Assembly (NCBI GenBank): GCA_019638625.1
Contig: JAHBTK010000001.1
Coordinates: 1,145,627-1,209,626, forward strand
DNA length: 64,000 bases
Origin: Chitinophagaceae bacterium
GTDB lineage: Bacteria > Bacteroidota > Bacteroidia > Chitinophagales > Chitinophagaceae
Reading direction: 5' to 3'
The position numbers and the translations under genes are program-made. Below are positions 50,988 through 60,088 of this stretch, in pieces. The notes beneath the pieces were generated by a model. That model ran no database searches, was not told the DNA's origin, and worked only from the letters and a program-made list of their open reading frames with translations. The first letter of the stretch is position 1, and each line of letters starts with the position of its first letter.

Positions 50988-51491
50988 TTATGGTTGAAAA
51001 TCTGAGGGTTTTAAAATGGAAGATGTTTTACTATAGTCTGATAGTACTTTTTGTACTGAAGGGTCGAGCGATTTAAAATTAGCCCGCAGGAACCGGCTGT
51101 CTTCTTCCGTATTTTTATTGTATCCTAAAAAAGAAGGCGCCTTTTCCTGTGTCAGCAGCCGCAATAGCCGGAACTCGGCATTATCCGGTTCTTTTGAAAT
51201 TGCCGCCTCCAGTTTTTCCCGCCCGCTCTTAAACTCTTTCAGTTTATTTACCGGGTTTTTAAGAAGTCCCGCCTTTTTCATCATCAGGGCGCCTGCATAA
51301 GCATTGTTAAGGGTAGAGCTCTCCCCGGCCAGTTTTTCAATTTCAGCATCAATGGCTGCCAGGTCTTCTGAGGCCAGTTTATCATAAAATGCCTTTTTCA
51401 AATCCTTTTGTGGAAACACGGTAATTGTGCACAGCAACAGTATTGTTATTGCAGATAATGCTTTCAGGTATATTTTGAAATGGGTTCCCAT
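50988..51491 (-). CDS. Secreted hypothetical protein of the pigment operon
   Basis: 167 residues with a signal peptide (hydrophobic about 10-27, TVFPQ). The mature part is helical and Lys/Glu-rich (DAEIEKLAGESSTLNNAYAGALMMKKAGLL) with a TPR-like SKEPDNAEFRLLRLLTQEKAPSFLGYNKN tract. First gene of the leftward operon and abutting darA. No enzyme motif is recognised. It may bind lipid or assist pigment placement in the outer membrane; this is a guess from position only. Confidence 0.7.
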   Translation of the reverse strand: MGTHFKIYLKALSAITILLLCTITVFPQKDLKKAFYDKLASEDLAAIDAEIEKLAGESSTLNNAYAGALMMKKAGLLKNPVNKLKEFKSGREKLEAAISKEPDNAEFRLLRLLTQEKAPSFLGYNKNTEEDSRFLRANFKSLDPSVQKVLSDYSKTSSILKPSDFQP

Positions 51492-51504
51492 ACTATGAAA
51501 GCGG

Positions 51505-51512
51505 CAAATATA
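51505..51512 (-). promoter_or_regulatory. -7 box of the leftward darA/darB operon
   Basis: TATATTTG on the minus strand matches TAnnTTTG and lies 13 bases upstream of the ATG at 51491. It would drive the secreted protein, darA, darB, the small protein, BtrH-like and ABC genes. No -33 match was found. Confidence 0.55.
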
Positions 51513-51613
51513 CCGAGAATAAAACAGATGTGGAACCTCCCCCTTTTTGTTAATAACAGGCTAAAATACAATACAAAAGAAAATCTGTAACTTATGTCCC
51601 CAAAGGAACACAC

Positions 51614-51621
51614 TATATTTG
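51614..51621 (+). promoter_or_regulatory. -7 box of the rightward beta-barrel gene
   Basis: TATATTTG matches TAnnTTTG. It predicts transcription from about 51627, after an upstream in-frame ATG at 51594 and before the ATG at 51666, so it selects 51666 as the start. It sits 101 bases from the leftward box in the same divergent gap. Confidence 0.6.
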
Positions 51622-51665
51622 TCTCATATAAAGTACCTGTGACTAAATCTGTAAAACGTATCAAC

Positions 51666-52190
51666 ATGAAAAATGTCCTGCTTGGCCTGGTATTCCTGCT
51701 GGTTTCTGCTACGGTAATGGGGCAGTCTGATTATAAAGCTGCAATAGGCGGAAGACTTGCGCCGACATCCTACTATGATTTTATGGCTTTCTCCTATAAG
51801 GCCTTTGTAACGGACGCAGGCGCACTGGAGTTTAACGCAGGGGGAGGACGCAGGGGATATTATTATGAGGGAAGGAACAGGCACCCTTTTACTATTGCTG
51901 CATCAGGTTCCTATCAACATCATTTTAAAATACCCCTGAACGGGTTGCAATGGTTTGTTGGTGGCGGCCTGACTGCTTATAATGCATTTCACGGCAACAC
52001 TCATTTTAAGGGCTTTGGTTTTGCATTTTTCCCGTTGGGGGGTATTGACTGGAAAGTGCCTAATATACCGCTTAATCTTTCGGCGGATTACAGGCCTTCT
52101 ATCTTTGTGACCCGGCCTTCCTATCTGGGCGATTCTTTTGAAGCGACCCAGTTTGGTTTTTCTGTCCGGTACACGCTGGGAGGGCGGTAA
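51666..52190 (+). CDS. Outer-membrane beta-barrel protein
   Basis: 174 residues. Signal peptide MKNVLLGLVFLLVSATVMGQ, cleaved about residue 20. The rest is rich in Gly, Phe and Tyr with alternating hydrophobic residues (GALEFNAGGGRRGYYYEG, WFVGGGLTAYNAF, FGFAFFPLGGIDW) and ends with FGFSVRYTLGGR, a terminal aromatic-containing strand typical of barrel insertion. About eight strands would suit an OmpW/OmpA-like small barrel. Divergent from the darA operon; a role in pigment placement is possible but not shown. Confidence 0.75.
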   Translation: MKNVLLGLVFLLVSATVMGQSDYKAAIGGRLAPTSYYDFMAFSYKAFVTDAGALEFNAGGGRRGYYYEGRNRHPFTIAASGSYQHHFKIPLNGLQWFVGGGLTAYNAFHGNTHFKGFGFAFFPLGGIDWKVPNIPLNLSADYRPSIFVTRPSYLGDSFEATQFGFSVRYTLGGR

Positions 52191-52244
52191 TCGCCACTGA
52201 AAAACGAAAAAAAGTATATTGCACAAAGTTGGACATACTGTAAT

Positions 52245-53021
52245 ATGCCCGGCAGATGTAATATTTTGAAAAAAAAATACACGATTTTCTTATTGATCCT
52301 GCTACTTGGCTGTATAATCTGTTTTATTAACAGGCTTACGCTTAAACAATGGTTTCAATTGTCCCGTTTGCAGGCGCTGGAATGTCCGGAAAACCGGCCG
52401 GATTGCCGGGATATCCTTTGGCTGCACAAAGTGAATTCTTTACGGAAGTATGAACAGCTTCAGTCGCATTTTCCCGGCTTCGAGAGCGACATTACCTTTA
52501 TTGACAGCCTTCGGGCATTTTACGTATTTCACCCGAACTCCGAAGATCCGCCACTGGCTCTTTCCTGGAAGCAGTTTGCTGCCGGCATAGACCTGGAGAA
52601 TAAAAAATGGTATATCGATTTGAGGGGTGTTACAGAAGAAAGTGCTGCCACAGCGATCGCCGCTTTTGAGGTTGCATCTGATACAGCGCTGTTAAAAAAG
52701 CAGGCGATAATAGAACTATACGACTATAAGGTAGCAGAGGTTTTTCAAAAAGCGGGTTACAATGTTGCATTGAATTATGAAAATTTACGTCCCTTCCTTA
52801 CCGCTGAGAACAGGCTTCCTGATGCTGTTCTTCAAAAAACAGAAAGTATTAGCCAGATCTGTGGTGATGCCTCCCTGCTTGAAGAAATGAAGAAAACCTT
52901 TCCCGGAAAGAAGTACCTGATATGGGAGTTGAGCTATAAAAATTATCTGAATATGGAAAAGATTGAAAAACATCTGAAAGATAGTGATGTGCTGATAGTT
53001 CTTGTTTCTGTTTCATCCTGA
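52245..53021 (+). CDS. Membrane-anchored GDPD-like (FAM151-type) protein
   Basis: 258 residues. One N-terminal membrane helix (IFLLILLLGCIICFI). The body has WLHKVNSLRKYEQLQSHFPGFESDITFID and IDLRGVTEESAATAIAAFE, resembling the FAM151/menorin TIM barrel related to glycerophosphodiester phosphodiesterases: a His near an Asn-Ser, then an acidic Glu-Ser-Asp, and a WxxD-L motif. Catalytic ability is uncertain because the second acidic motif is weak. A TTG at 52266 in frame (before KKKYT) is a plausible alternative start. It is 28 bases before an LTA-synthase-type gene, so both may act on phospholipid headgroups. Confidence 0.5.
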   Translation: MPGRCNILKKKYTIFLLILLLGCIICFINRLTLKQWFQLSRLQALECPENRPDCRDILWLHKVNSLRKYEQLQSHFPGFESDITFIDSLRAFYVFHPNSEDPPLALSWKQFAAGIDLENKKWYIDLRGVTEESAATAIAAFEVASDTALLKKQAIIELYDYKVAEVFQKAGYNVALNYENLRPFLTAENRLPDAVLQKTESISQICGDASLLEEMKKTFPGKKYLIWELSYKNYLNMEKIEKHLKDSDVLIVLVSVSS

Positions 53022-53049
53022 ACCGGATTGGCGACCCCTTAACTGCAAA

Positions 53050-54915
53050 ATGAAGAATTCGATAAAAATACTGCTTAAATTATTTTTGACCCTGCTGGCG
53101 CTGTACACGCTGCTCAGGGCTTTGTTCGCCTGTCTTAATTTCAATACGCTCGAAGCGGGGACTGCAACATGGCTGAAGGTGTTTTTATATGGTGTGATCA
53201 TCGATATCTCATCTGTCGTGTATATTAATTTTTTATTTATTCTTTTCTATTTCTTCCTTTTTCCCTTTCTGCCCGGTAAACTAAAAATACCGGTTCTCCT
53301 GTCGCTGTTCTTAATAATGAACCTGCCGTTTATTGCATTGAATACCATTGACCTGTTCTATTACAGGTTTAACAACCGTCGTTCTACAACAGATATTTTC
53401 TATTCGTTACCCGCGTCGATACAATCATTTGGCAGCCTGTTTACCCGGTATTGGTGGGTGTTGCTCTTTTTTATCATTATAAGCGTATTGTTTTTTGTCA
53501 TCGTAAAGAGATTGGTAAATCCATGGAGAAACAATATCTATCCGGGGTGGAAAACATGGCTGCCGGTTTCGGTATTCATTACATCCATTTTTGTGCTGTT
53601 TGCAAGAGGTTTCGGAAACCGGCCACTGTCTCCTGCATCACCTTTATTGTATTTTGACCCGGTTTTTCAACCGGTGATCAATAACTCCTCCCTCAATATG
53701 GTCTTTGCTGTTCTGAAAACCCGAACAACACTTCAGCGCCAGACATATTATGACCCAACTGAACTGAATGAATTTTTTCCGCTCACAAAACAATTTGAGC
53801 AGGTTGATTCATTCAACAAAAAAAACGTTGTTCTGTTTGTGCTTGAAAGTTTTTCTGAACAGAATTTCGTTCCCGGCTCCTTAAAGGCGAATATGCCCTT
53901 TTTCGATTCTCTGAGGAAACAAAGTACTGTTATGACGCGGACATATCAGAATGGATATGAGTCTGTAAAAGGATTGGTTGCGATACTGGGTTCTATTCCT
54001 CCTTTTCTGAATGAGCCTTTATTTGTTTCCAATTATAGTAATACCTGGTTTGATGGTATTGGCACTTTGCTCAAAGAGCAGGGGTACCATACAAGTTTTT
54101 TTCTAGGTGCAGAGTATGATCATTTTAATTTTGGCAAATTATGTAAAATGGTGGGCATTGATAATTACTATTCAAAGGAGCGTATGAGGGACAAAGATAA
54201 GTCCCGGGACGACAATACCTGGGGAATTTATGATGAGTACTTTTTTGATTTTTTCAGGCAAACTATGGATAGTATCAGCCAGCCTTTTTTCAGTGTGCTT
54301 TATAATATATCCTCTCATCCGCCATTTAACATACCACCGGAAAGAAAAAAGCAATTCGATAGCGGGAACGCGCAGTTCAATGCAATGAGTTATGTAGATT
54401 TTTGTTTTCAGGAGTTGTTTGGTCAGATCCGGACAAAAGACTGGTATGACAACACAATTTTCATTTTTACAGCGGATCATACATTAAACACTGCACCGGA
54501 AAGTCCCGAATGGAGATATTACAAAAATCTTCATATTCCTTTTTTTGTTTACGACCCTTCCAATGCAGGCGGTGGAGAAATATCTGCTGTTACCCAACAA
54601 CTGGATGTTGTTCCTACGGTTTTGGATATGTTGAACTATGAGAAGCCTTTTATGAGTTTTGGCAATTCTGTTTTCAGAGAAGGACATCAGTTTTCTATAT
54701 CAAATATCAATGAGGTTTTCCAGTTAATTGACACTACCGGCATTACGGGCTTTGATGCCGGTTCAGGCAAAGTCGTATATTGTTACGACTGGAACGCTGA
54801 CCCGGCATTACGGTTAAATAAAAAAGATTCCTGCGGGCGTCCTGCCTCTGTTTGGTTGACTAAGGCTGTAGTGCAGCAATTTACTAATTCCCTGGTCGAA
54901 AACTCGTTCCGGTAA
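53050..54915 (+). CDS. LTA-synthase-type phosphotransferase
   Basis: 621 residues from ATG 53050; the longer frame from 53002 overlaps the previous gene and is rejected. About five N-terminal membrane helices, then an extracytoplasmic alkaline-phosphatase/sulphatase fold: FVLESFSEQNF (metal Glu), NGYESVKGLVAILGSIPP (likely nucleophile Ser or Thr tract), FSVLYNISSHPPF, and IFTADHTLNTAPE (metal Asp and His). Such proteins move phosphoglycerol or phosphoethanolamine from lipids to acceptors. In a dialkylresorcinol locus this is not an expected member, so it may modify another envelope lipid. Follows the GDPD-like gene and precedes a GT2 gene after 111 bases. Confidence 0.75.
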   Translation: MKNSIKILLKLFLTLLALYTLLRALFACLNFNTLEAGTATWLKVFLYGVIIDISSVVYINFLFILFYFFLFPFLPGKLKIPVLLSLFLIMNLPFIALNTIDLFYYRFNNRRSTTDIFYSLPASIQSFGSLFTRYWWVLLFFIIISVLFFVIVKRLVNPWRNNIYPGWKTWLPVSVFITSIFVLFARGFGNRPLSPASPLLYFDPVFQPVINNSSLNMVFAVLKTRTTLQRQTYYDPTELNEFFPLTKQFEQVDSFNKKNVVLFVLESFSEQNFVPGSLKANMPFFDSLRKQSTVMTRTYQNGYESVKGLVAILGSIPPFLNEPLFVSNYSNTWFDGIGTLLKEQGYHTSFFLGAEYDHFNFGKLCKMVGIDNYYSKERMRDKDKSRDDNTWGIYDEYFFDFFRQTMDSISQPFFSVLYNISSHPPFNIPPERKKQFDSGNAQFNAMSYVDFCFQELFGQIRTKDWYDNTIFIFTADHTLNTAPESPEWRYYKNLHIPFFVYDPSNAGGGEISAVTQQLDVVPTVLDMLNYEKPFMSFGNSVFREGHQFSISNINEVFQLIDTTGITGFDAGSGKVVYCYDWNADPALRLNKKDSCGRPASVWLTKAVVQQFTNSLVENSFR

Positions 54916-54970
54916 CTTAGGCAAGATTGAAAAGGAGGTGGTAGTGTGCAACAGAAGTTTGAGTATAAAA

Positions 54971-54999
54971 TTGAAAAATTTGGTTATGCATTATCTTTG
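54971..54999 (+). promoter_or_regulatory. Promoter of the GT2-to-acpS operon
   Basis: TATCTTTG at 54992-54999 matches TAnnTTTG. TTG at 54971-54973 lies 18 bases upstream, close to the -33 spacing of 19-21. The predicted leader is about 22 bases before ATG 55027. Confidence 0.6.
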
Positions 55000-55026
55000 T
55001 ATGGTATTTAATACGCCCGATAAATA

Positions 55027-56214
55027 ATGGACGAACAGGATATATTTGAAGAATTACAGGTTTGTGTTATTATTCCTACTTACAACAACGCGGCTACACT
55101 GGGAACGGTTATCGATGACGTGCGCCGGTACACCCGCAATATCATTGTTGTTAATGACGGATCTACCGATGAAACGGAACATATCCTTACCGGCATTGAG
55201 GGAATCATCCGGGTAAGTTACCCTGTTAACAGGGGAAAAGGATGGGCGCTCCGCACCGGGTTTCAGAAAGCGGTGGTGCTGGGGTTCCGGTATGCCATTA
55301 CAATTGATTCGGACGGGCAGCATTTCGCAAAAGACCTGCCGGTCTTTCTTCAAAAAATAAAGGAAGTACCAGATGCGATCATTATCGGGTCGCGGAATAT
55401 GGACCAGGAGTCCGTACCTGCCAAAAGTAGTTTCGGCAATAAATTTTCCAGCTTCTGGTTCCGCCTGGAAACAGGTATTAAAATGCCGGATACCCAATCC
55501 GGTTATCGCTTATACCCGGTTAAGAAGCTGGAGGGTATCCGCTTTTTCTCCCTCAAATACGAATTTGAAATAGAGGTGCTGGTGCGGGCTGCCTGGAAGG
55601 GGATCCCCGTGGTGAATGTACCGGTGTCGGTTTATTATGCCCCCCCGGAGGAGAGGGTATCCCATTTCAGACCCTTTAAAGATTTTTTCAGGATAAGCAT
55701 ATTGAACACCATCCTGGTATTGGCAGCCCTGCTGTACATCTATCCCCGCAATTTCCTGCGATCGGTTTTTCAAAAAGAAGCACGGAACAATTTTTTCCGT
55801 AACCATATCCTGAGTATGCACGAACCCAATCATACCAAAGTTTTTTCAGTAGCGCTCGGAGTATTTATGGGCATCGTACCTATCTGGGGCTTCCAGTTGG
55901 TAACGGCTATTTTTCTTTCCGTATTATTGAAATTGAATAAAGCTCTCGTGATACTGGCAGCCAATATCAGCATTCCGCCTATGATCCCGCTGATCATCTA
56001 CCTGAGTTATCAAACGGGTACCTTGTGGATGAGTGACAGCAAGAATGATCTCTTATTTACAAAAGAACTGAGCTTCGAAGCGATGAAAGATAATTTTCAG
56101 CAATATGTGTATGGCAGCATTACCCTGGCAGTGCTGGCAGCTATTCTTTTTGGATTTGTTACCTGGATCCTGCTGTTGATTTTCCGGAAAAAACCCAATA
56201 CAATACCACAATAG
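55027..56214 (+). CDS. GT2 glycosyltransferase fused to DUF2062
   Basis: 395 residues. N-terminal GT-A domain of family 2 (about 10-240): VIIPTYNNAATLGTVI, VVNDGSTDET (donor Asp), VNRGKGWALRTGF, ITIDSDGQHFAKDL (DXD-like), TQSGYRLYPVK and a region of amphipathic helix. The C-terminal part (about 260-395) is a DUF2062 membrane domain with LGVFMGIVPIWGFQ and LAANISIPPMIPLI. The pair occurs in Bacteroidota pigment loci as I recall. It likely glycosylates or transfers a polar group to a lipid-like acceptor. Two bases separate its stop from the next ATG. Confidence 0.82.
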   Translation: MDEQDIFEELQVCVIIPTYNNAATLGTVIDDVRRYTRNIIVVNDGSTDETEHILTGIEGIIRVSYPVNRGKGWALRTGFQKAVVLGFRYAITIDSDGQHFAKDLPVFLQKIKEVPDAIIIGSRNMDQESVPAKSSFGNKFSSFWFRLETGIKMPDTQSGYRLYPVKKLEGIRFFSLKYEFEIEVLVRAAWKGIPVVNVPVSVYYAPPEERVSHFRPFKDFFRISILNTILVLAALLYIYPRNFLRSVFQKEARNNFFRNHILSMHEPNHTKVFSVALGVFMGIVPIWGFQLVTAIFLSVLLKLNKALVILAANISIPPMIPLIIYLSYQTGTLWMSDSKNDLLFTKELSFEAMKDNFQQYVYGSITLAVLAAILFGFVTWILLLIFRKKPNTIPQ

Positions 56215-56215
56215 G

Positions 56216-59200
56216 ATGGCACATTTTTTTTCCGGTATATATCAGTTCTTCAGAAAGCGTCGCCTGCTGCTGTTTATTGTCTTTTTCAGCTTGCTGGCCG
56301 CTTCGGGTTATTTTGCATTCAAACTCCGTTTGGAGGAAGATATCAGCGCTATTCTTCCGAAAGATAAAAAGATTGAAAAATTAAACGAGGTTTTTGCCCG
56401 GTCGAAGTTCATGGACCGGCTGGTAGTGATGCTCTCTTTAAAGGACAGCGCTGCAGTCTTGCCGGACAGCCTTATTGCTTATGGAGATGCTTTCTCGGAG
56501 GCGGCAGAGGCTGTATTGCCGGACTATATTTCCGGAATGCAATACCGGGTGGATGATGAGCTCACGCTCTCTATGTTTGATATCGTGCAGGAGTACCTGC
56601 CTGTATATCTTTCGGAAGACGATTACCGGTCGATAGACAGTTTGATAACACCTGCTGTTGTCAGGAATACGCTTCAGTCAAACCTGGAAATACTTACTTC
56701 CCCGGCAGGATTTGCCCTGAAGAACATCATAGCGGGGGATCCGGCGGGGATCTCTTTCCTCGCGCTGAAAAAGCTGCAGCAGTTGCAGTATGATGAAAAT
56801 TTTGAGCTGTATGATAATTGCATCATAACCAGGGATCACAAAACGCTGTTGTTGTTCCTGACACCAACATTTCCGCCCAACGAAACCCGTCAGAACCAGG
56901 TGTTCCTGAATAAGCTGGACAGCCTGATAGCGACGATGCAGGCGGACTTCCCGGCAATAGAAACCTCCTATTTCGGCGCTACTGCCGTATCGGCCGGAAA
57001 TGCGGAACAGATGGGGAAGGATACGGGACTTACCCAGGTAATAACGGTTATGTTCATTGTTATTTTTATCGGTATATATTTCAGGAGGGCTACCACTCCC
57101 TTGCTGGTGATGGTGCCTGTGGTATTCGGCGCCCTGTTTTCCCTGGCATGCGTGTACCTTATCAGGGGAAGTATTTCCATAATCGCAATCGGTACCGGTT
57201 CTATCATACTGGGTATCGCCGTGAATTATTCCCTGCATGTACTGAACCATTACCGCCATACGGGGAGTGTAAAGTCCGTTGTAAACGATTTGGCATTTCC
57301 CCTTACTATCGGCGGCATTACCACCATCGGGGGCTTTTTTTGCCTGAACTTCGCCGCCTCGGAAATGTTGCGGGATCTTGGCCTGTTTGCCGGTTTCACC
57401 CTTATCGGGGCTTCCCTCTGTTCATTGATTTTCCTGCCCCATTTTATTACTGCGTTTAAAAAAGGCGGTAGGGTGGTGGAGCGCCGGCATAGCTTTATTG
57501 ACCGTATAGCATCTTTTCGTCCTGAGTATAATAAGTATATCATTCTGGCTATAGTTGTACTTACCATCTTATTCGCCTATACTTCCCGGAAAGTAGGATT
57601 TGAATCGGATATGAACAATATGAGCTTCATGTCCGGTAAACTGAAAGCAGCGGAATCCAGGCTCAACAGGCTCAATGAAGCCGCGCTGCAATCAGTGTAT
57701 GTCGTGGCGGAAGGAGCCACCATGGAAGAAGCCCTGCTCCGGAATGAGGCCCTGGAAAAGCAACTACAGCAGTTAAAGGAACAGGATATTGTGAGTAAAT
57801 ATTCGGGAGTTTCCACGCTCATCATGTCAGACTCGCTGCAAAGACAACGGATAAACAGGTGGAACAGCTATTGGACCCCGGAGAAAAAACAGCATTTACT
57901 TCGCACGCTTCAAAAAGAAGGACGGGAACTGGGCTACAGCAACAGGGCGTTTACCGCATCAGAATCCCTGCTGAACAAGGAATATACCACCGTGGATACA
58001 GCAGCCGTAGAAAGCTTCCGTACAGGCTTTCTTGGTGATTATATCAACGTTGCTCCCGGGAAAACATCTGTAGTTACGCTGCTGAAAGTTCCTTTTGAAC
58101 ATAATGAAAAAGTCTATGCCGCTTTCGGGGATGAGCCGGGCGTGACGGCATTGGATAAGCAGTACCTTACGCGACGGCTGGTGGAACTCATTAATATTGA
58201 TTTTACCAAAATCGCACTGATCACTTCGCTTTTTGTATTTACCGCATTACTGATCACTTACGGGCGGATTGAACTGGCGTTTGTTGCTTTCCTGCCAATG
58301 TTGATCAGTTGGGTATGGATACTGGGCATCATGGGGTTGACCGGTATAGAATTCAATATTGTCAATATTATCGTTTCCACATTGATATTCGGGTTAGGGG
58401 ATGACTACAGTATTTTTATTATGGATGGCCTGCTGCAGGAATACAAAACCGGCAGGAAAAACCTTTCATCTTTCAAATCCTCTATTATACTGTCTGCCGT
58501 TACCACGCTTACGGGGCTCGGCGTACTGATCTTCGCCAAACACCCGGCGCTTCATTCCATAGCGGTTATTTCCGTGACCGGTATTTTGTGTGTGGTGTTG
58601 ATCTCACAAATCTGTATTCCGCTATTGTTCCGGATCATCATTAAGAACAGGGTTGAAAAAAAACGGTTCCCCTGGACTTTCTGGGGGTGGTTGCGTTCTG
58701 TTTTTGCCAATTTTTGGTTTATCCTGGGCAGCATCGTGTTGGTAGTGGTAGGAATAATACTGGTTAAGCTCAATCCGTTTAACCAGCAGAAAGGAAAAGA
58801 CCTCTTCCATGTGATCATCGCTAAATTCTCCTGGTCGCTTATTTATCTGATGCCCAATGTAAAAAAGACAATTATCAATCCCCTGAAGGAAAATTTCAAA
58901 AAACCCGCGGTGATCATCTGCAATCATCAATCGGGACTTGATAATTTCCTGATGATGATGTTGCATCCGAAAATGATCCTGTTTACCAACGACCGGGTAC
59001 GCAATGCGCCGATTTCCGGCTGGGTGGTGAAAATGGCTGACTATTTTTCCGCGTCAAACGGAGTGGAAGACAATCTGGAACAGCTCCGGGAAAAGGTACT
59101 GCAGGGGTATTCCATTGCCATATTCCCGGAGGGTACCCGATCCCCGGATGGTAATATGAAGCGGTTTCACAAGGGCGCTTTCTTCCTGGCGGAAAAATTC

Positions 59201-60088
59201 CAGATAGACATTCTGCCTGTCATTATCCATGGCAGTGGTTATGTGATGACCAAACGTGATATGCTGGTAAAGAACGGAAAGATCACCCTGCAGTTTCTGC
59301 CCCGGATCAGCCCGGACAATACCGGTTTCGGAGCGGGGTATGCGGAAAGGGCAAAAAAGGTGGGCAGGTATTTTAAAGCTGAATACGAAAAGCTGAAGTT
59401 GTCGGTTCAGCAGCCATCCTGGTACCGGGAGCAATTATTTTATAATTATATTTACAAAGGACCGGTACTGGAGTGGTACATGCGGGTAAAAGTAAGGTTG
59501 GAAAAAGACTATCAGCCTATTCATGCACTGTTGCCTGTTAAAGGGAAGATACTCGATATAGGCTGCGGATACGGGTTTATGAGTTATATGCTGCGTTTTA
59601 CGGCGCCGGAAAGAGAGATCACCGGCATTGACTACGATGAGGAAAAAATAGCGGTGGCCAACCACTGCTTTAGCAGGGATGCGGGTATCAGGTTCGGTTC
59701 TGCGGATGCAACGGACTATCCGCTGGATGCATATGATGGTATTATCATTGCGGACATGCTGCACTACCTGCAGGAGCCGCAACAAAAAATAATTATCGAA
59801 AAAGCAATGCAGGCGCTGAATCCGCAGGGAGTATTGTTAATAAGGGAGGGCAACAGGGACCTTAAGGAAAGGCACAGGGGTACAAAGCTTACGGAGTTTT
59901 TTTCTACCAGGTTTTTCCGGTTTAATAAAACTGCCGGTCAGGGACTTTCCTTTTTATCCGGGCAGATGATCTATGCCATTGCTGCACAATACCCGGATAT
60001 AGAATGCACCGAACTGGATGAAACAAAGTTTACATCCAACATTATTTATGTTATCAAAAACAAAGCCCCCCTGTATGAAAAAGTATGA
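56216..60088 (+). CDS. Trifunctional MMPL transporter/lysophospholipid acyltransferase/methyltransferase
   Basis: 1290 residues. Part 1 (about 1-860) is an RND/MMPL exporter with N-terminal helix, two large extracytoplasmic loops and two six-helix groups (LGIAVNYSLHVLNHY, GLGDDYSIFIMDGL). Part 2 (about 875-1070) is a PlsC-type acyltransferase: NHQSGLD (HxxxxD, about residue 902) and IFPEGTRS (about 968). Part 3 (about 1100-1290) is a class I SAM methyltransferase with KILDIGCGYGF (about 1112) and TGIDYDEEKI. This triple fusion is a known gene type in flexirubin-like loci. It could acylate, methylate and export the pigment lipid. Overlaps the next start by 14 bases. Confidence 0.88.
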   Translation: MAHFFSGIYQFFRKRRLLLFIVFFSLLAASGYFAFKLRLEEDISAILPKDKKIEKLNEVFARSKFMDRLVVMLSLKDSAAVLPDSLIAYGDAFSEAAEAVLPDYISGMQYRVDDELTLSMFDIVQEYLPVYLSEDDYRSIDSLITPAVVRNTLQSNLEILTSPAGFALKNIIAGDPAGISFLALKKLQQLQYDENFELYDNCIITRDHKTLLLFLTPTFPPNETRQNQVFLNKLDSLIATMQADFPAIETSYFGATAVSAGNAEQMGKDTGLTQVITVMFIVIFIGIYFRRATTPLLVMVPVVFGALFSLACVYLIRGSISIIAIGTGSIILGIAVNYSLHVLNHYRHTGSVKSVVNDLAFPLTIGGITTIGGFFCLNFAASEMLRDLGLFAGFTLIGASLCSLIFLPHFITAFKKGGRVVERRHSFIDRIASFRPEYNKYIILAIVVLTILFAYTSRKVGFESDMNNMSFMSGKLKAAESRLNRLNEAALQSVYVVAEGATMEEALLRNEALEKQLQQLKEQDIVSKYSGVSTLIMSDSLQRQRINRWNSYWTPEKKQHLLRTLQKEGRELGYSNRAFTASESLLNKEYTTVDTAAVESFRTGFLGDYINVAPGKTSVVTLLKVPFEHNEKVYAAFGDEPGVTALDKQYLTRRLVELINIDFTKIALITSLFVFTALLITYGRIELAFVAFLPMLISWVWILGIMGLTGIEFNIVNIIVSTLIFGLGDDYSIFIMDGLLQEYKTGRKNLSSFKSSIILSAVTTLTGLGVLIFAKHPALHSIAVISVTGILCVVLISQICIPLLFRIIIKNRVEKKRFPWTFWGWLRSVFANFWFILGSIVLVVVGIILVKLNPFNQQKGKDLFHVIIAKFSWSLIYLMPNVKKTIINPLKENFKKPAVIICNHQSGLDNFLMMMLHPKMILFTNDRVRNAPISGWVVKMADYFSASNGVEDNLEQLREKVLQGYSIAIFPEGTRSPDGNMKRFHKGAFFLAEKFQIDILPVIIHGSGYVMTKRDMLVKNGKITLQFLPRISPDNTGFGAGYAERAKKVGRYFKAEYEKLKLSVQQPSWYREQLFYNYIYKGPVLEWYMRVKVRLEKDYQPIHALLPVKGKILDIGCGYGFMSYMLRFTAPEREITGIDYDEEKIAVANHCFSRDAGIRFGSADATDYPLDAYDGIIIADMLHYLQEPQQKIIIEKAMQALNPQGVLLIREGNRDLKERHRGTKLTEFFSTRFFRFNKTAGQGLSFLSGQMIYAIAAQYPDIECTELDETKFTSNIIYVIKNKAPLYEKV

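Noticed and set aside
53002..53049. Upstream start for the LTA-synthase-type gene
   Set aside because: Lies in the previous gene and gives a hydrophilic lead before the first membrane helix; ATG 53050 fits better.
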